Source of the DNA: Burkholderiaceae bacterium
Lineage (GTDB): Bacteria > Pseudomonadota > Gammaproteobacteria > Burkholderiales > Burkholderiaceae_C
Assembly: GCA_030123545.1 (NCBI GenBank)
Contig: CP126124.1
Coordinates: 1,054,001-1,118,000, forward strand
Direction of reading: 5' to 3'
DNA: 64,000 bases
The notes beneath the pieces were generated by a model, which was given only the letters and a program-made list of their open reading frames with translations, did not search any database and was not told the origin of the DNA. Of the stretch, positions 27,237-35,601 are shown piece after piece (position 1 is the first letter of the stretch; every line of letters starts with the position of its first letter). Position numbers and translations under genes: made by a program.

Positions 27237-27638
27237 TTACGGCGCGATCGCCTCAGTGCCCATGATCCAGTCGGCGGGTTGCGCCGCCTTGGCCTGGTTC
27301 AGCACGTCGGCGCGCCGCAGCGTGCTGCTCAGCATCGGTTGCGCGACCACGGCCAGCTCGCCGTGCCCGATCTGGCCGGCACGTTGTGCGATCTTGGCCT
27401 CGTTGAGCACTTCGGCGCGAGTCAGCGTGCTGCTCATCGTCGGCGCGGGGAACGCGTACAACTCGCCGTACGCGATCTGGCCTGCGCTCAACGCCGCAGC
27501 GGCCTCGGCCCGGACTTCGGCGACCGTGCGGGTCGAATGGAACTCCGGCAGCGGCGTGAGGTCGACCTCACCGGCCTGCGCGCCGAAAGCGGCGACGGCG
27601 GCGAAGGTTGCGGCGACCAGCATCTTGGAACTGTTCAT
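27237..27638 (-). CDS. DUF4148 exported protein, copy 1
   Basis: A 133-residue secreted protein of the Burkholderiales DUF4148 family. Signal peptide MNSSKMLVAATFAAVAAFGAQA, then three degenerate repeats of the form STxTRAEVxxEAxxAxxAGQI. GGGAG lies before the ATG at 27638. It is paralogous to the protein at 29033-29329, which lacks the last repeat. It is divergent from a LysR gene, which is therefore a candidate regulator. Function unknown. Confidence 0.9.
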   Translation of the reverse strand: MNSSKMLVAATFAAVAAFGAQAGEVDLTPLPEFHSTRTVAEVRAEAAAALSAGQIAYGELYAFPAPTMSSTLTRAEVLNEAKIAQRAGQIGHGELAVVAQPMLSSTLRRADVLNQAKAAQPADWIMGTEAIAP

Positions 27639-27880
27639 GATTTGACTCCCTTGAAACAAACACTGACACATTCCGGGCAGGGCGCGGTCGTGATCGGCTT
27701 TGTCCTGTCCGCCATCGATGGGCCCGCGTCGACCCACCGATGGGAATCAATATAGGAGCCGCATCAATATAAAAAAACGGCATGAACCGAAATAAAGGAT
27801 TGCCTATACTGCAACGATAGGGCGGTCACGAACGCGCGAGCAGACCGCGCGCGGCAGGGAAGGGATCGTCCGGACCAGCG

Positions 27881-28861
27881 ATGGATCGCCTCTTGTCGAT
27901 GCGCGTGTTCCAGCAGGTCGTCGATCACGGCGGCTTCGCCGCGGCGGCACGCGCGCTGGAGTTGTCGGCGTCGGCGGTGACCCGTCTGGTCGGCGACCTG
28001 GAACGGCATCTGGGTGCCCGGCTGTTGCAGCGCACGACGCGCCGGGTTTCGCTGACCGACACCGGACAAGAGTACCTGGCGCGGGCGCGGGTGATCCTCG
28101 CCGCGATCGACGAGGCCGAGAGCTGCGCGCACGATCAGACCGACGAGATGGCCGGTCCGCTGCGCATCCACAGCCCCCCGGCGTTGGCGATCCGCATGCT
28201 GGCGCCGCTGATCGCCGAATTTCGGCGCCGCCACCCCAGGGTCGCGCTCGAACTCATCGTCGACAACTTCACGGGGCTGGCGGTCGAAGACTACGACCTC
28301 ACGCTCTTCGGCGCAGGTTCGCGCTGCGACGCGAACGTGGTGGCGCGGCCGGTGATCAACGTCGATGTGCTGCTGTGGGCGGCGACCGGCTATCTGCGCG
28401 GGGCCGCCCCGCTGCGCGAACCGGCCGATCTGCGCCGGCATGCCTGCCTGCGGTTGCGCTACCCCGGCGCACGGCTGCGGGAATGGGCGCTGATCGATCC
28501 GAGCGCGGCTGACCGCAGAACGATCGTCGATGTGACGCCGGCGCTGGTTGCCAACGATGTCGACGTGCTGATGCGGGCGGCGCGCGCCGGCGCCGGCATC
28601 AGCGCGCATCCGTTTGCCCTTGTTGCCGATGAGGTGCGAATCGGCGAACTGCGGCGCGTGCTCGCGCCGTGGATCGTCGGACGCCTCACCGTGTACGCCG
28701 CGTTGCCCAGCACCAAGTACGTGCCGGCGCGCACGCGCGCCTTCCTCGAGTTTCTGATCGAGCAGACACGGCGGCGCGCCGATGAAGCCGAACTGGCGTT
28801 CATGCCGCCACGTATCGACGGCGCAGCGTCGCGCGGAGTACCCGCCTATCCAGTCAACTGA
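27881..28861 (+). CDS. LysR-family transcriptional regulator, copy 1
   Basis: A 326-residue LysR regulator: N-terminal HTH (GGFAAAARALELSASAVTRLVG, residues about 18-39), linker helix (LGARLLQRTTRRVSLTD), then the periplasmic-binding-protein-like effector domain. The first 26 residues are identical to the copy at 29661, and the rest is clearly paralogous. It is divergent from DUF4148 copy 1. The stop overlaps the remnant of a trmL 3' end on the other strand. The effector is unknown. Confidence 0.93.
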   Translation: MDRLLSMRVFQQVVDHGGFAAAARALELSASAVTRLVGDLERHLGARLLQRTTRRVSLTDTGQEYLARARVILAAIDEAESCAHDQTDEMAGPLRIHSPPALAIRMLAPLIAEFRRRHPRVALELIVDNFTGLAVEDYDLTLFGAGSRCDANVVARPVINVDVLLWAATGYLRGAAPLREPADLRRHACLRLRYPGARLREWALIDPSAADRRTIVDVTPALVANDVDVLMRAARAGAGISAHPFALVADEVRIGELRRVLAPWIVGRLTVYAALPSTKYVPARTRAFLEFLIEQTRRRADEAELAFMPPRIDGAASRGVPAYPVN

Positions 28862-28938
28862 AGCCGTTCTGCTGCCGGGCCTCGAACACGGTCACTGCCG
28901 CTGCGTTCCACAGTCTCGGGCTGCGCGGCCCGATGCCT
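28854..28938 (-). pseudogene. Ghost of the trmL 3' end
   Basis: The minus strand reads WNAAAVTVFEARQQNGFS and a TGA stop (28856-28854), matching the C-terminus of TrmL (SNAVAVTVFEAWRQNDFG) encoded at 33080-33541. About 40 of 45 bases match the real gene end. Similarity fades by about 28938 and nothing upstream of it codes. It overlaps the LysR copy 1 stop by 8 bases. Confidence 0.75.
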
Positions 28939-28953
28939 GCTCGGTCCTCATGC

Positions 28954-28989
28954 AAAAACGCCCGCGGCGGTTTCCCGCGCGGGCCTTTT
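28954..28989. terminator. Terminator after DUF4148 copy 2
   Basis: Arms GCCCGCG (28960-28966) and CGCGGGC (28978-28984), with A5 before and T4 after the stem, so it can work in both directions. It resembles the hairpin at 27161. Confidence 0.75.
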
Positions 28990-29032
28990 CGTTCGCCATG
29001 CCCGGCCGGGGCAGCGAGGCATTCAGCGATGC

Positions 29033-29329
29033 TTACATCGCCTGCAGATCGCCATGCGCAATCTGGCCGGCGCGTTGCGCGACCTTGGCTTCATTGCGCA
29101 CGTCGGCGCGGGTCAGCGTGCTGCTCAGCGCCGGTTGCGCGACCGCAGTCAGTTCGCCGTGCGCGATCTGGCCGGCGCTTTGTGCGACGGCGGCTTCGGC
29201 GCGGACTTCGGCGACCGTGCGGGTCGAGTGAAACGCCGGCAGCGGCGTGAGGTCGACTTCTCCGGCTTGTGCGCCGACGACGGCCAGCGCGGCGAACGTG
29301 CCGGCGATCAGGATCTTGGAGGTGTTCAT
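29033..29329 (-). CDS. DUF4148 exported protein, copy 2
   Basis: A 98-residue secreted protein, paralogue of the one at 27237. Signal peptide MNTSKILIAGTFAALAVVGAQA, then two repeats: STRTVAEVRAEAAVAQSAGQ and STLTRADVRNEAKVAQRAGQ. It has one repeat fewer than copy 1. It is divergent from LysR copy 2. Function unknown. Confidence 0.9.
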   Translation of the reverse strand: MNTSKILIAGTFAALAVVGAQAGEVDLTPLPAFHSTRTVAEVRAEAAVAQSAGQIAHGELTAVAQPALSSTLTRADVRNEAKVAQRAGQIAHGDLQAM

Positions 29330-29660
29330 GATGAGGTTTCCTTTCAAATGACGATTGACACAATTCCGGGCAGGGCGGGGTCGGGATCGACCTCATCTTG
29401 TCCAGCGTCGGTGAGTCGCGCTTGGCTTGAGTTTCCTTACATGCGATTCACTCGTTTCCGGGCAGAGCGGGGTCGCAATCGACCTCATCTTGTCCAGTCC
29501 CGGTGAGTCGCTCTCGGCTCATCGATGAAAGCAACTATAGGGATAACACTAACATCAATAAATAGCACAATCTTTAAATTAAAATTGCATATTTAGGAAT
29601 AATAATCATCGACCACGAGCAGATCGTGGGCGGTTGCCACAACGGGCCCAGGAGTCAGCT
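29330..29660. promoter_or_regulatory. Divergent region between DUF4148 copy 2 and LysR copy 2
   Basis: A 331-base gap. It holds two direct repeats (29364 and 29456), then an AT-rich stretch at about 29535-29615 that is the likely promoter/operator zone for both genes. No confident -35/-10 pair was chosen. Confidence 0.5.
29364..29511. repeat. Two 56-base direct repeats upstream of DUF4148 copy 2
   Basis: Units at 29364-29419 and 29456-29511, offset 92 bases, both starting TTCCGGGCAG and containing ATCGACCTCATCTTGTCCAG. A shorter relative (TTCCGGGCAGGGCGCGGTCG) is at about 27667, upstream of DUF4148 copy 1. Confidence 0.8.
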
Positions 29661-30635
29661 ATGGATCGTCTGCTGTCGATGCGCGTGTTCCAGCAGGTCG
29701 TCGATCACGGCGGCTTCGCCGCGGCGGCGCGCGCGCTGGACATGTCGGCGCCGGCGGTGACGCGGTTGATCGGGGACCTGGAACAGCATCTGGGCGCCCG
29801 ACTGCTGCAGCGCACGACGCGCCGGTTCTCGCTGACCGACACGGGGCAGTCGTACCTGGCGCGGGTCAGCGAGATCCTCGCCGCGGTCGACGAGGCCGAG
29901 GTCAGCGCGCGCGGGCAGACCGACGAGATCGCCGGCACGCTGCGCATCCACACGCGGCCGGTGATGGCGGTGCACATGCTGGCGCCGCTGGTCGCGGAAT
30001 TCCGGCGCCGGCATCCAAAGGTTGTGCTCGATGTTACCGTCGACAACAGCGAGACCCCGGCGGTGGAGGACTACGACCTGACGGTGCTCGGCGCCGATTC
30101 GGATTACGACGCGAACGTGGTCGCGCGACCGGTGATCACCGCCGAGGTGTTGCTGTGCGCGGCGCCGAGCTACCTGCGCGGCGCGCCCGCGCTGCGCGAG
30201 CCGGCCGATCTGCGCCACCATGCGCGGCTGCGCCTGCGCTACCCCGGCGGCAGCGCGCAGAACTGGATCCTGATCCATCCGCACGCGCCGGGCCGCCAGA
30301 CGACCGTCGAAGTTGCGCCGGCACTGATTGCCAACGATGTCGACACGCTGCTGCGCGCGGCGCTCGACGGCGCGGGCATCAGCGCGCACCCGATCGCACT
30401 GATCGCCGACTACCTGCGAAGCGGCGCGCTGCAGCGGGTGCTCGCTCCGTGGATCACCGGTCGCGTCACGCTCTATGCAGCGCTGCCCAGCAGAAAGTAC
30501 GTGCCGGCGCGCGCGCACGCCTTTCTCGACTTCCTGATTGAACAGACCCGTCTGCGTGCCGAGGCGGCCGAGCAGGCGTGTGCGCCGACGCCCGCCAGGG
30601 CGCCGCGTGGCGCGCGTGCCCGATCGCGCGGTTGA
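29661..30635 (+). CDS. LysR-family transcriptional regulator, copy 2
   Basis: A 324-residue LysR protein paralogous to the one at 27881, with N-terminal 26 residues identical (MDRLLSMRVFQQVVDHGGF...). The HTH is GGFAAAARALDMSAPAVTRL, followed by an effector domain that has diverged more, as expected if ligand or partner changed. The ATG at 29661 matches copy 1; a GTG/ATG further upstream is not used in copy 1. The C-terminus ends in an Arg/Ala-rich tail unlike copy 1. Confidence 0.92.
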   Translation: MDRLLSMRVFQQVVDHGGFAAAARALDMSAPAVTRLIGDLEQHLGARLLQRTTRRFSLTDTGQSYLARVSEILAAVDEAEVSARGQTDEIAGTLRIHTRPVMAVHMLAPLVAEFRRRHPKVVLDVTVDNSETPAVEDYDLTVLGADSDYDANVVARPVITAEVLLCAAPSYLRGAPALREPADLRHHARLRLRYPGGSAQNWILIHPHAPGRQTTVEVAPALIANDVDTLLRAALDGAGISAHPIALIADYLRSGALQRVLAPWITGRVTLYAALPSRKYVPARAHAFLDFLIEQTRLRAEAAEQACAPTPARAPRGARARSRG

Positions 30636-30651
30636 AGCGGCTTTGCATGCC

Positions 30652-30666
30652 GCCGGGCCGCCCGGC
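30652..30666. terminator. GCCGGGC-C-GCCCGGC hairpin between convergent genes
   Basis: Perfect seven-base arms in the 60-base gap between LysR copy 2 and the sulfatase gene. No T run, so its termination strength is uncertain. Confidence 0.4.
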
Positions 30667-30695
30667 TCGTCGATGCGCGGGTACGCCGGCGCGAG

Positions 30696-32906
30696 CTAAT
30701 TTTTCAGCCACGGTCCGCTCGGATTGGACGGATCGGCCGGCCGCGCGTCCAGCGAGAGTTCCGCTGCAGCTTGCCACTGCAGCATGTCCTGTTGCGCCTG
30801 CGCGATCTGCTTCTTGCGGATGTCTTGCAGCGGATGCTCCTCATCCGGATCGCTCGCGAGGTCGTACACCTCCATCGGTTTGCGACCGAAGTGGTAGATG
30901 TACTTGAACCGTCCGTCGCGCATCCCGAGCGCCGACCATTCGATGCTGCTGCTGAAGAACAGCTTGCGGTCGGGGTCAACCGGGTCGAGCATGCTGATGC
31001 CGGGCAGCCTGCCGCCGTCGAGCCGGTAGCCGAGCATATCGAGCACGGTCGGCAGTACGTCGATCTGCTGGCGCGGCCCGTGGATCACGCCGGGCTTCAG
31101 ATCCAGCCCCGGCGCGTAGATCAGCATCGGTATCCGCACGCCGTCCTGATAGATCGCATTGAACGACTGCTTCACCCCATGCTCGCCGAACAACTGGCCG
31201 TGATCGCCGAGGAACATGAAGATGGTGTCGTTCAACACGCCCAAGCGCTGGTAGCCCTGCATCAGATTCGACAGCACGGTGTCGATGTAGCGCAGGCAGT
31301 TGTAGTAGGACTCGAGCGATGGGTTGGATACACCGGGGAAATCGATCTTCTTCCAGGTCGACGGAGTGCGGTAGTCATGGTGCCCGACGTTGGTCATGAT
31401 GGCCGTCATGAACGGACGATGGGCCTGCACCTGGGCCGCGGTCCACTTCAGCAGCGGCTCGACCATCAGTTCGTCCGACACGCCGAAGTAGGTCGGCCGC
31501 TCGGCGCCGGGGTAGGTGATGTCTTTTTCCGTGCTGATCTTGTCGAAGCCGAGCGAGCGGATCACCTCCTGGTCGCTCTGGAAATTGAGTTCGGTCGGCG
31601 TGAAGAAACTCGTTGCATACCCTTGGCCGTGCAGCAGCGCGGGCAAGCCGCGCAGCCGCGGAATCTTGGCGTTCAACGCGGCCCATTTCGCCGTGGCTCC
31701 GTTGGTCAACGGGTATAGACCGGCCTGGATCGCGACCCATGCGGCGGCCGTGCGCGGTATCACGGCGCTCATGTCGTCCGCGACCAGGCCGTTCGCCGCA
31801 AGCTGCTTCAGGAATGGGGTCGTATCGAGCGTAGGGTTGCCGAGCGTGGTCGATTCGTACCGCATCGATTCCATCATCACGATGACCACGTTCATGCGCC
31901 GTGTCCTGTCGGTCGCCGCGATCGTCATGCCGGCGCCGTGCCACGGAGGCTGGCGGGTGGCATCGAACGCCTGGTCGACCTTCGCGGCGGCTTCGTCGGC
32001 GGCTGCCGTCTTCGCGGTGTCGGCGAGCCCGAGCAACACCCCCTGGGTACTGGGCTCGACCGGTTCATACCCGACGGAGGGCAACGGAAGCAGGATGGCA
32101 AGCGAGCCAACCAACGCGACGCCCCAGCCCCAGTGCGATTTCCGTGTGGCGGCTGGCGCGGGCGCGGTGGCAAGCCGGCGATGGCGCCAGGCCCAGACGA
32201 TGCCCAGCAGGATGCCGCCCGCGATCGCGATGACCCGAAAGGGCGTGGTTTCCGACGAAATGATCGGCAGCAGATCGTGCAGGTCGTGGAACCCGAACGC
32301 CAGGGCCCTCAGGCTCGCGGGCTGTCCGGTGCCGAGCTCGTAGGAAAGGTTGAGCCCGACCACCCCGCACAGCAGCGCCACCGCCGCCTGCAGCAATCGA
32401 ACGGTCCACGAGAATGCGCGCCTGGGCACAAGTCGCAACAGCACGCCGAACAGCAGCGCCAGCATCGCGACCGAGACCGCGTCACGCCACACGCTCGCGA
32501 TCAGATACCAGGAATGCTGGACCCCGTTGTTGACCCAGCGAAGGAGCTTCTCCAGCGGGTTGCGGTCCGGCGTCATCGCGGTTGCCAGCAACGCCATCGC
32601 GACGAAGATGACCACGGCGATCGGCAAAATGGCCCAGCGGCGTCGCGGGAAGACGAGCTTCTGGATCCCGAACGCGACCAGTGCAACCGCCACGAACCGA
32701 ACCGGGCCGAATTCCCAGACTGCCTTCACGGTGGCTCTGAGTCCTTCGCCGCCGGGCCCGAGCCCGAGGCCGCTCACAGCGACGATGACCATCGACAGCT
32801 TGGCCAGGAACAGCCAGATCGCCAGCGGCACGAGCAGCAGCCACGCGCTCGCCCAGGGATCCTGGCCGACAGCGGGTCTTTCGCCGGTTCCGGTCGCAAT
32901 CATCAA
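30696..32906 (-). CDS. Membrane-anchored sulfatase/alkaline-phosphatase-superfamily protein (LTA-synthase-like)
   Basis: A 736-residue protein with an N-terminal membrane part (five or more helices in residues 20-290, e.g. SAWLLLVPLAIWLFLAKLSM and VAMLALLFGVLLRLV) and a large C-terminal sulfatase-fold domain outside the membrane. Metal-site motifs are NVVIVMMESMRYEST (about residue 340), PRTAAAWVAIQ with the candidate Thr nucleophile, GHHDYR, and LGDHGQLFGEHG. The architecture matches phosphoglycerol or phosphoethanolamine transferases of the LtaS/OpgB type. In a Gram-negative, modifying periplasmic glucans or lipids is more likely than making teichoic acid. Substrate unknown. Confidence 0.85.
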   Translation of the reverse strand: MMIATGTGERPAVGQDPWASAWLLLVPLAIWLFLAKLSMVIVAVSGLGLGPGGEGLRATVKAVWEFGPVRFVAVALVAFGIQKLVFPRRRWAILPIAVVIFVAMALLATAMTPDRNPLEKLLRWVNNGVQHSWYLIASVWRDAVSVAMLALLFGVLLRLVPRRAFSWTVRLLQAAVALLCGVVGLNLSYELGTGQPASLRALAFGFHDLHDLLPIISSETTPFRVIAIAGGILLGIVWAWRHRRLATAPAPAATRKSHWGWGVALVGSLAILLPLPSVGYEPVEPSTQGVLLGLADTAKTAAADEAAAKVDQAFDATRQPPWHGAGMTIAATDRTRRMNVVIVMMESMRYESTTLGNPTLDTTPFLKQLAANGLVADDMSAVIPRTAAAWVAIQAGLYPLTNGATAKWAALNAKIPRLRGLPALLHGQGYATSFFTPTELNFQSDQEVIRSLGFDKISTEKDITYPGAERPTYFGVSDELMVEPLLKWTAAQVQAHRPFMTAIMTNVGHHDYRTPSTWKKIDFPGVSNPSLESYYNCLRYIDTVLSNLMQGYQRLGVLNDTIFMFLGDHGQLFGEHGVKQSFNAIYQDGVRIPMLIYAPGLDLKPGVIHGPRQQIDVLPTVLDMLGYRLDGGRLPGISMLDPVDPDRKLFFSSSIEWSALGMRDGRFKYIYHFGRKPMEVYDLASDPDEEHPLQDIRKKQIAQAQQDMLQWQAAAELSLDARPADPSNPSGPWLKN

Positions 32907-33079
32907 CTCCTCCCACGCTACTCACAAGCGGTACGTGCAGGCATTGTGACACCGGCGCGGCCCGTTCGAAACGGGACCGGGGCGCATTCCGTGCGTTTGA
33001 CCGGCATCTCGGCTGGGATGAGCCTGGCATGACGTCAGCGGCAGACCGCGACGGCGTCGGGCTGCGCGTGCCCGACCGC

Positions 33080-33541
33080 TCAACCGAAGTCGTTCTGCCG
33101 CCAGGCCTCGAACACGGTCACCGCGACCGCATTCGACAGGTTCAGGCTGCGCTGGCCGGCGCGCATCGGCAGCCGCAGCAACCGATCGGGCGCGAACGAT
33201 GCCCGCAGTTCGGGCGCGAGCCCGCGCGTTTCGGCGCCGAACACCAGCCAGTCGCCGGGCGCGAACCGGGCGCCGTACAGGCTGCGGCTGCCGTGCGTGC
33301 TGAGCGCGAACATCCGCACCTGCTGCGGTGCCTGCGCGCGCAGGAACGGCTCCCAGCCCGGATGGCGGCGCACCTGGGCGTACTCGTGGTAGTCGAGCCC
33401 GGCGCGCCGCAGCCGGCGGTCGTCCATCGCGAAGCCGAGCGGCTCGATCAGGTCCAGCGTGCAGCCGGTGTTGGCCGCGAGCCGGATCACGTTGCCGGTG
33501 TTCGGCGGGATTTCGGGCTCGACCAGGACGATGTGGAACAT
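33080..33541 (-). CDS. trmL: tRNA (cytidine(34)-2'-O)-methyltransferase
   Basis: SPOUT-family enzyme that 2'-O-methylates the wobble base of tRNA-Leu isoacceptors. A 153-residue protein with the full TrmL pattern: MFHIVLVEPEIPPNTGNVIR at the N-terminus, LVFGAETRGLAPEL, and the knot segment RLPMRAGQRSLNLSNAVAV. A 45-base near-copy of the 3' end lies at 28854. The start at 33541 gives the family-typical N-terminus. Confidence 0.95.
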   Translation of the reverse strand: MFHIVLVEPEIPPNTGNVIRLAANTGCTLDLIEPLGFAMDDRRLRRAGLDYHEYAQVRRHPGWEPFLRAQAPQQVRMFALSTHGSRSLYGARFAPGDWLVFGAETRGLAPELRASFAPDRLLRLPMRAGQRSLNLSNAVAVTVFEAWRQNDFG

Positions 33542-33814
33542 GCGTGAGTGCTTGAAAAATTCAGTTGGCCATGGCACCGAACGCCACCCACGGCGGATGA
33601 AACTCAATGAGACCGATGGCCGCGAAGCAGGCCGTGCGCGGGCACCCGCGGAACTGGCTGTGCCAGGCCGCAGGATGTGCCCCCTTTCAGGGGGCTGAGG
33701 TCTGCGGCTCCAGACCTGCCTGCGCAGGTCTGGACAGACCGAAGGGCCGCCGCCTCTGGCGGCGAGCACCGGGCGGAGCGACACGAAGTGCGCGCAGTCT
33801 GGGGGTGTTCCATC
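33542..33814. other. Gene-free gap with hairpins after comF
   Basis: 273 bases without a gene. It contains a perfect hairpin with 10-base arms (33710-33719, 33724-33733) and a GGCGGC-rich stem near 33737-33757, in the position of a comF terminator on the minus strand. No coding signal seen. Confidence 0.5.
33710..33733. terminator. Strong hairpin downstream of comF
   Basis: CCAGACCTGC-CTGC-GCAGGTCTGG, perfect ten-base arms. No clear T run in either direction. Confidence 0.5.
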
Positions 33815-34525
33815 TCAGTGCTGCTCGTCAGTGCGTGCCACCACCAGCGCCACGACTTCCGCGGCGCCGGCCTGGCGCAGCACGCGAGCGGCCGCATGCA
33901 GCGACGCGCCGCTGGTCATCACGTCGTCGACGAGTGCGACGCGCCGTCCGTGCACGCTGCCTGAGCGCAGCGGGTCGAGCGCAAACGCGCCCTCGACATT
34001 GCGGCGCCGCTCGGCGCGGTGCAACTGCTGCTGCGGCCGGGTCTCGCGCACGCGCAGCAGCAGCGTGGCGTCGGTCTTGCTGGCACCGAGATGGCGTGCG
34101 AGCGCCAAAGCCTGGTTGAAGCCGCGTTCGCGCAGCCGCTGATGCGATAGCGGCATCGGCAGCAGCAGGTCGCTGCGCTCCAGCGTGGGCTCGACGCCCG
34201 GGGCGCTTCGCAGCAATTGCGCGAGAGGCGCGGCGAGGCCGGGGTTCGCATTGAACTTGAAGCTCGCGATGCAGTCCGGCCATGGGTATTCGTACGCGAC
34301 CGCGGCGAGGCATGCGTCCAGCGGCGGCGGCGACTTCAGGCACGTGCCGCATTCGCGCTCCGGATCGGCGCCGGCGATCGGCAGCGCGCAGCGCCGGCAG
34401 CGCGGCACGGGCCGTGCGAAGCGCGCGATGCAGGCATCGCACAGCGGCTGCGCGGGCCAGGCGTGGCAGACCAGGCACCGGCTCGGCGCCATGCGGATTG
34501 ACCGGGTCAGAAGGCGGCGCAGCAT
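33815..34525 (-). CDS. comF: ComF-family phosphoribosyltransferase
   Basis: A 236-residue ComF/GntX-type protein linked to DNA uptake or use of DNA as nutrient. An N-terminal zinc region has paired cysteines (CLVCHAWPAQPLCDAC, then CRRCALP and CGTC). The C-terminal PRTase domain has the PRPP loop VALVDDVMTSGASLHAAA. The start at 34525 (MLRRLLTRS) is divergent from the methyltransferase gene at 34578, leaving a 52-base promoter region. Confidence 0.93.
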   Translation of the reverse strand: MLRRLLTRSIRMAPSRCLVCHAWPAQPLCDACIARFARPVPRCRRCALPIAGADPERECGTCLKSPPPLDACLAAVAYEYPWPDCIASFKFNANPGLAAPLAQLLRSAPGVEPTLERSDLLLPMPLSHQRLRERGFNQALALARHLGASKTDATLLLRVRETRPQQQLHRAERRRNVEGAFALDPLRSGSVHGRRVALVDDVMTSGASLHAAARVLRQAGAAEVVALVVARTDEQH

Positions 34526-34577
34526 CGGGTCAATATACTCGCGACGCCGCGCTGCCCGCGTCGCACTTTGCTGCGTC

Positions 34578-35486
34578 ATGCCGAACGAACACCCGCCCAC
34601 CATCGATCCCACCGCGGCAGCGCGCTGGGCGCATGTGGCACCGGCGCTGTCGCCCTGGCTGCACGAGGAGGTCGCGCGGCGCATGGAGCAGCGCCTGGAC
34701 GTGATCCGCGCGCAGCCGGCGCGCTGGGCGCATTGGGGCGCGGTGCGCGGTGGCCTCGGCGCACATGCGCTGCTCGCGCGCCGGTACCACGGTGCAGAGT
34801 GTTTTGTCGTCGAAGCCGATGACCGGTATGCGCAGGTAGCTATAAAATCGATAGCTAAACCGTGGTGGCATCCGACCGGATGGCGGGCCGGGGCGCTGCA
34901 CTTCGAGGCGCCGCCCGAGGCCGGCGTGCAGATGGTGTGGGCGAACATGGCACTGCACGAAGCAGCGGCACCCGAGGTGCTGATCCGGCAATGGCATCGC
35001 GCGCTCGCGACCGACGGCTTCCTGATGTTCTCCTGCCTCGGTCCCGACACGCTGCGCGAACTGCGCGCGTTGTACGCGGCACTCGGCTGGCCGCCGCCGG
35101 GTCACGAATTCACCGACATGCACGATTGGGGCGACATGTTGCTGCAGACGGGGTTCGCCGAGCCGGTGATGGACATGGAGCGCATCCGGCTCACCTATGC
35201 GACGCCGGCGCGGCTGTTGCAGGACCTGCGTGAGCTCGGCCGCAACCTGCACCCGGCGCGCTTTGCCGCGCTGCGCGGGCGCGGCTGGCGCGAACGGCTC
35301 GAGCAGGCGCTGGCCGCGCAGCTCACGGATCCGGCGGACGAGGGGCGCCTCGCGCTGACGTTCGAAGTCGTCTACGGCCATGCGCTCAAACCCGCGCCGC
35401 GGATGCCGGTGCGGCCCGAAACCCAGGTGAAGATCGAATGGGTGCGCGACGCACTGCGGCATCCGAAGAATGCGGACAAATCCTAG
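34578..35486 (+). CDS. BioC-like methyltransferase with degenerate SAM site
   Basis: A 302-residue protein related to malonyl-ACP O-methyltransferase BioC. The C-terminal signature is clear: FTDMHDWGDMLLQTGFAEPV, then MERIRLTYATPARLLQDLRE. The N-terminal Rossmann part lacks the usual E/DxGxGxG SAM loop (WAHWGAVRGGLGAHALLARR instead). A palindrome inside the gene encodes AIKSIA at residues 88-93. It could be a diverged BioC used in biotin synthesis or a related enzyme; no bio gene is nearby. Confidence 0.75.
   Translation: MPNEHPPTIDPTAAARWAHVAPALSPWLHEEVARRMEQRLDVIRAQPARWAHWGAVRGGLGAHALLARRYHGAECFVVEADDRYAQVAIKSIAKPWWHPTGWRAGALHFEAPPEAGVQMVWANMALHEAAAPEVLIRQWHRALATDGFLMFSCLGPDTLRELRALYAALGWPPPGHEFTDMHDWGDMLLQTGFAEPVMDMERIRLTYATPARLLQDLRELGRNLHPARFAALRGRGWRERLEQALAAQLTDPADEGRLALTFEVVYGHALKPAPRMPVRPETQVKIEWVRDALRHPKNADKS
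34837..34857. repeat. TAGCTAT-N7-ATAGCTA palindrome inside the BioC-like gene
   Basis: Perfect seven-base arms (34837-34843 and 34851-34857) around AAAATCG. It encodes VAIKSIA, very like the peptides from the palindromes at 3046 and 16365. Confidence 0.8.
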
Positions 35487-35601
35487 TCGAGGTTTGCAAA
35501 GTCTTGTGGTCTACAATCGCTCACACTCGATTCCCAGAAGAATCACCGGCGCATGCGCGGCTCGGCTGCGGCGCGCCGCGGCAGACGGATGGAGACGGCG
35601 C

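Noticed and set aside
33542..33814. Possible small gene between trmL and comF
   Set aside because: Frames have no start with a ribosome site and no known motif; the sequence is dominated by hairpins.
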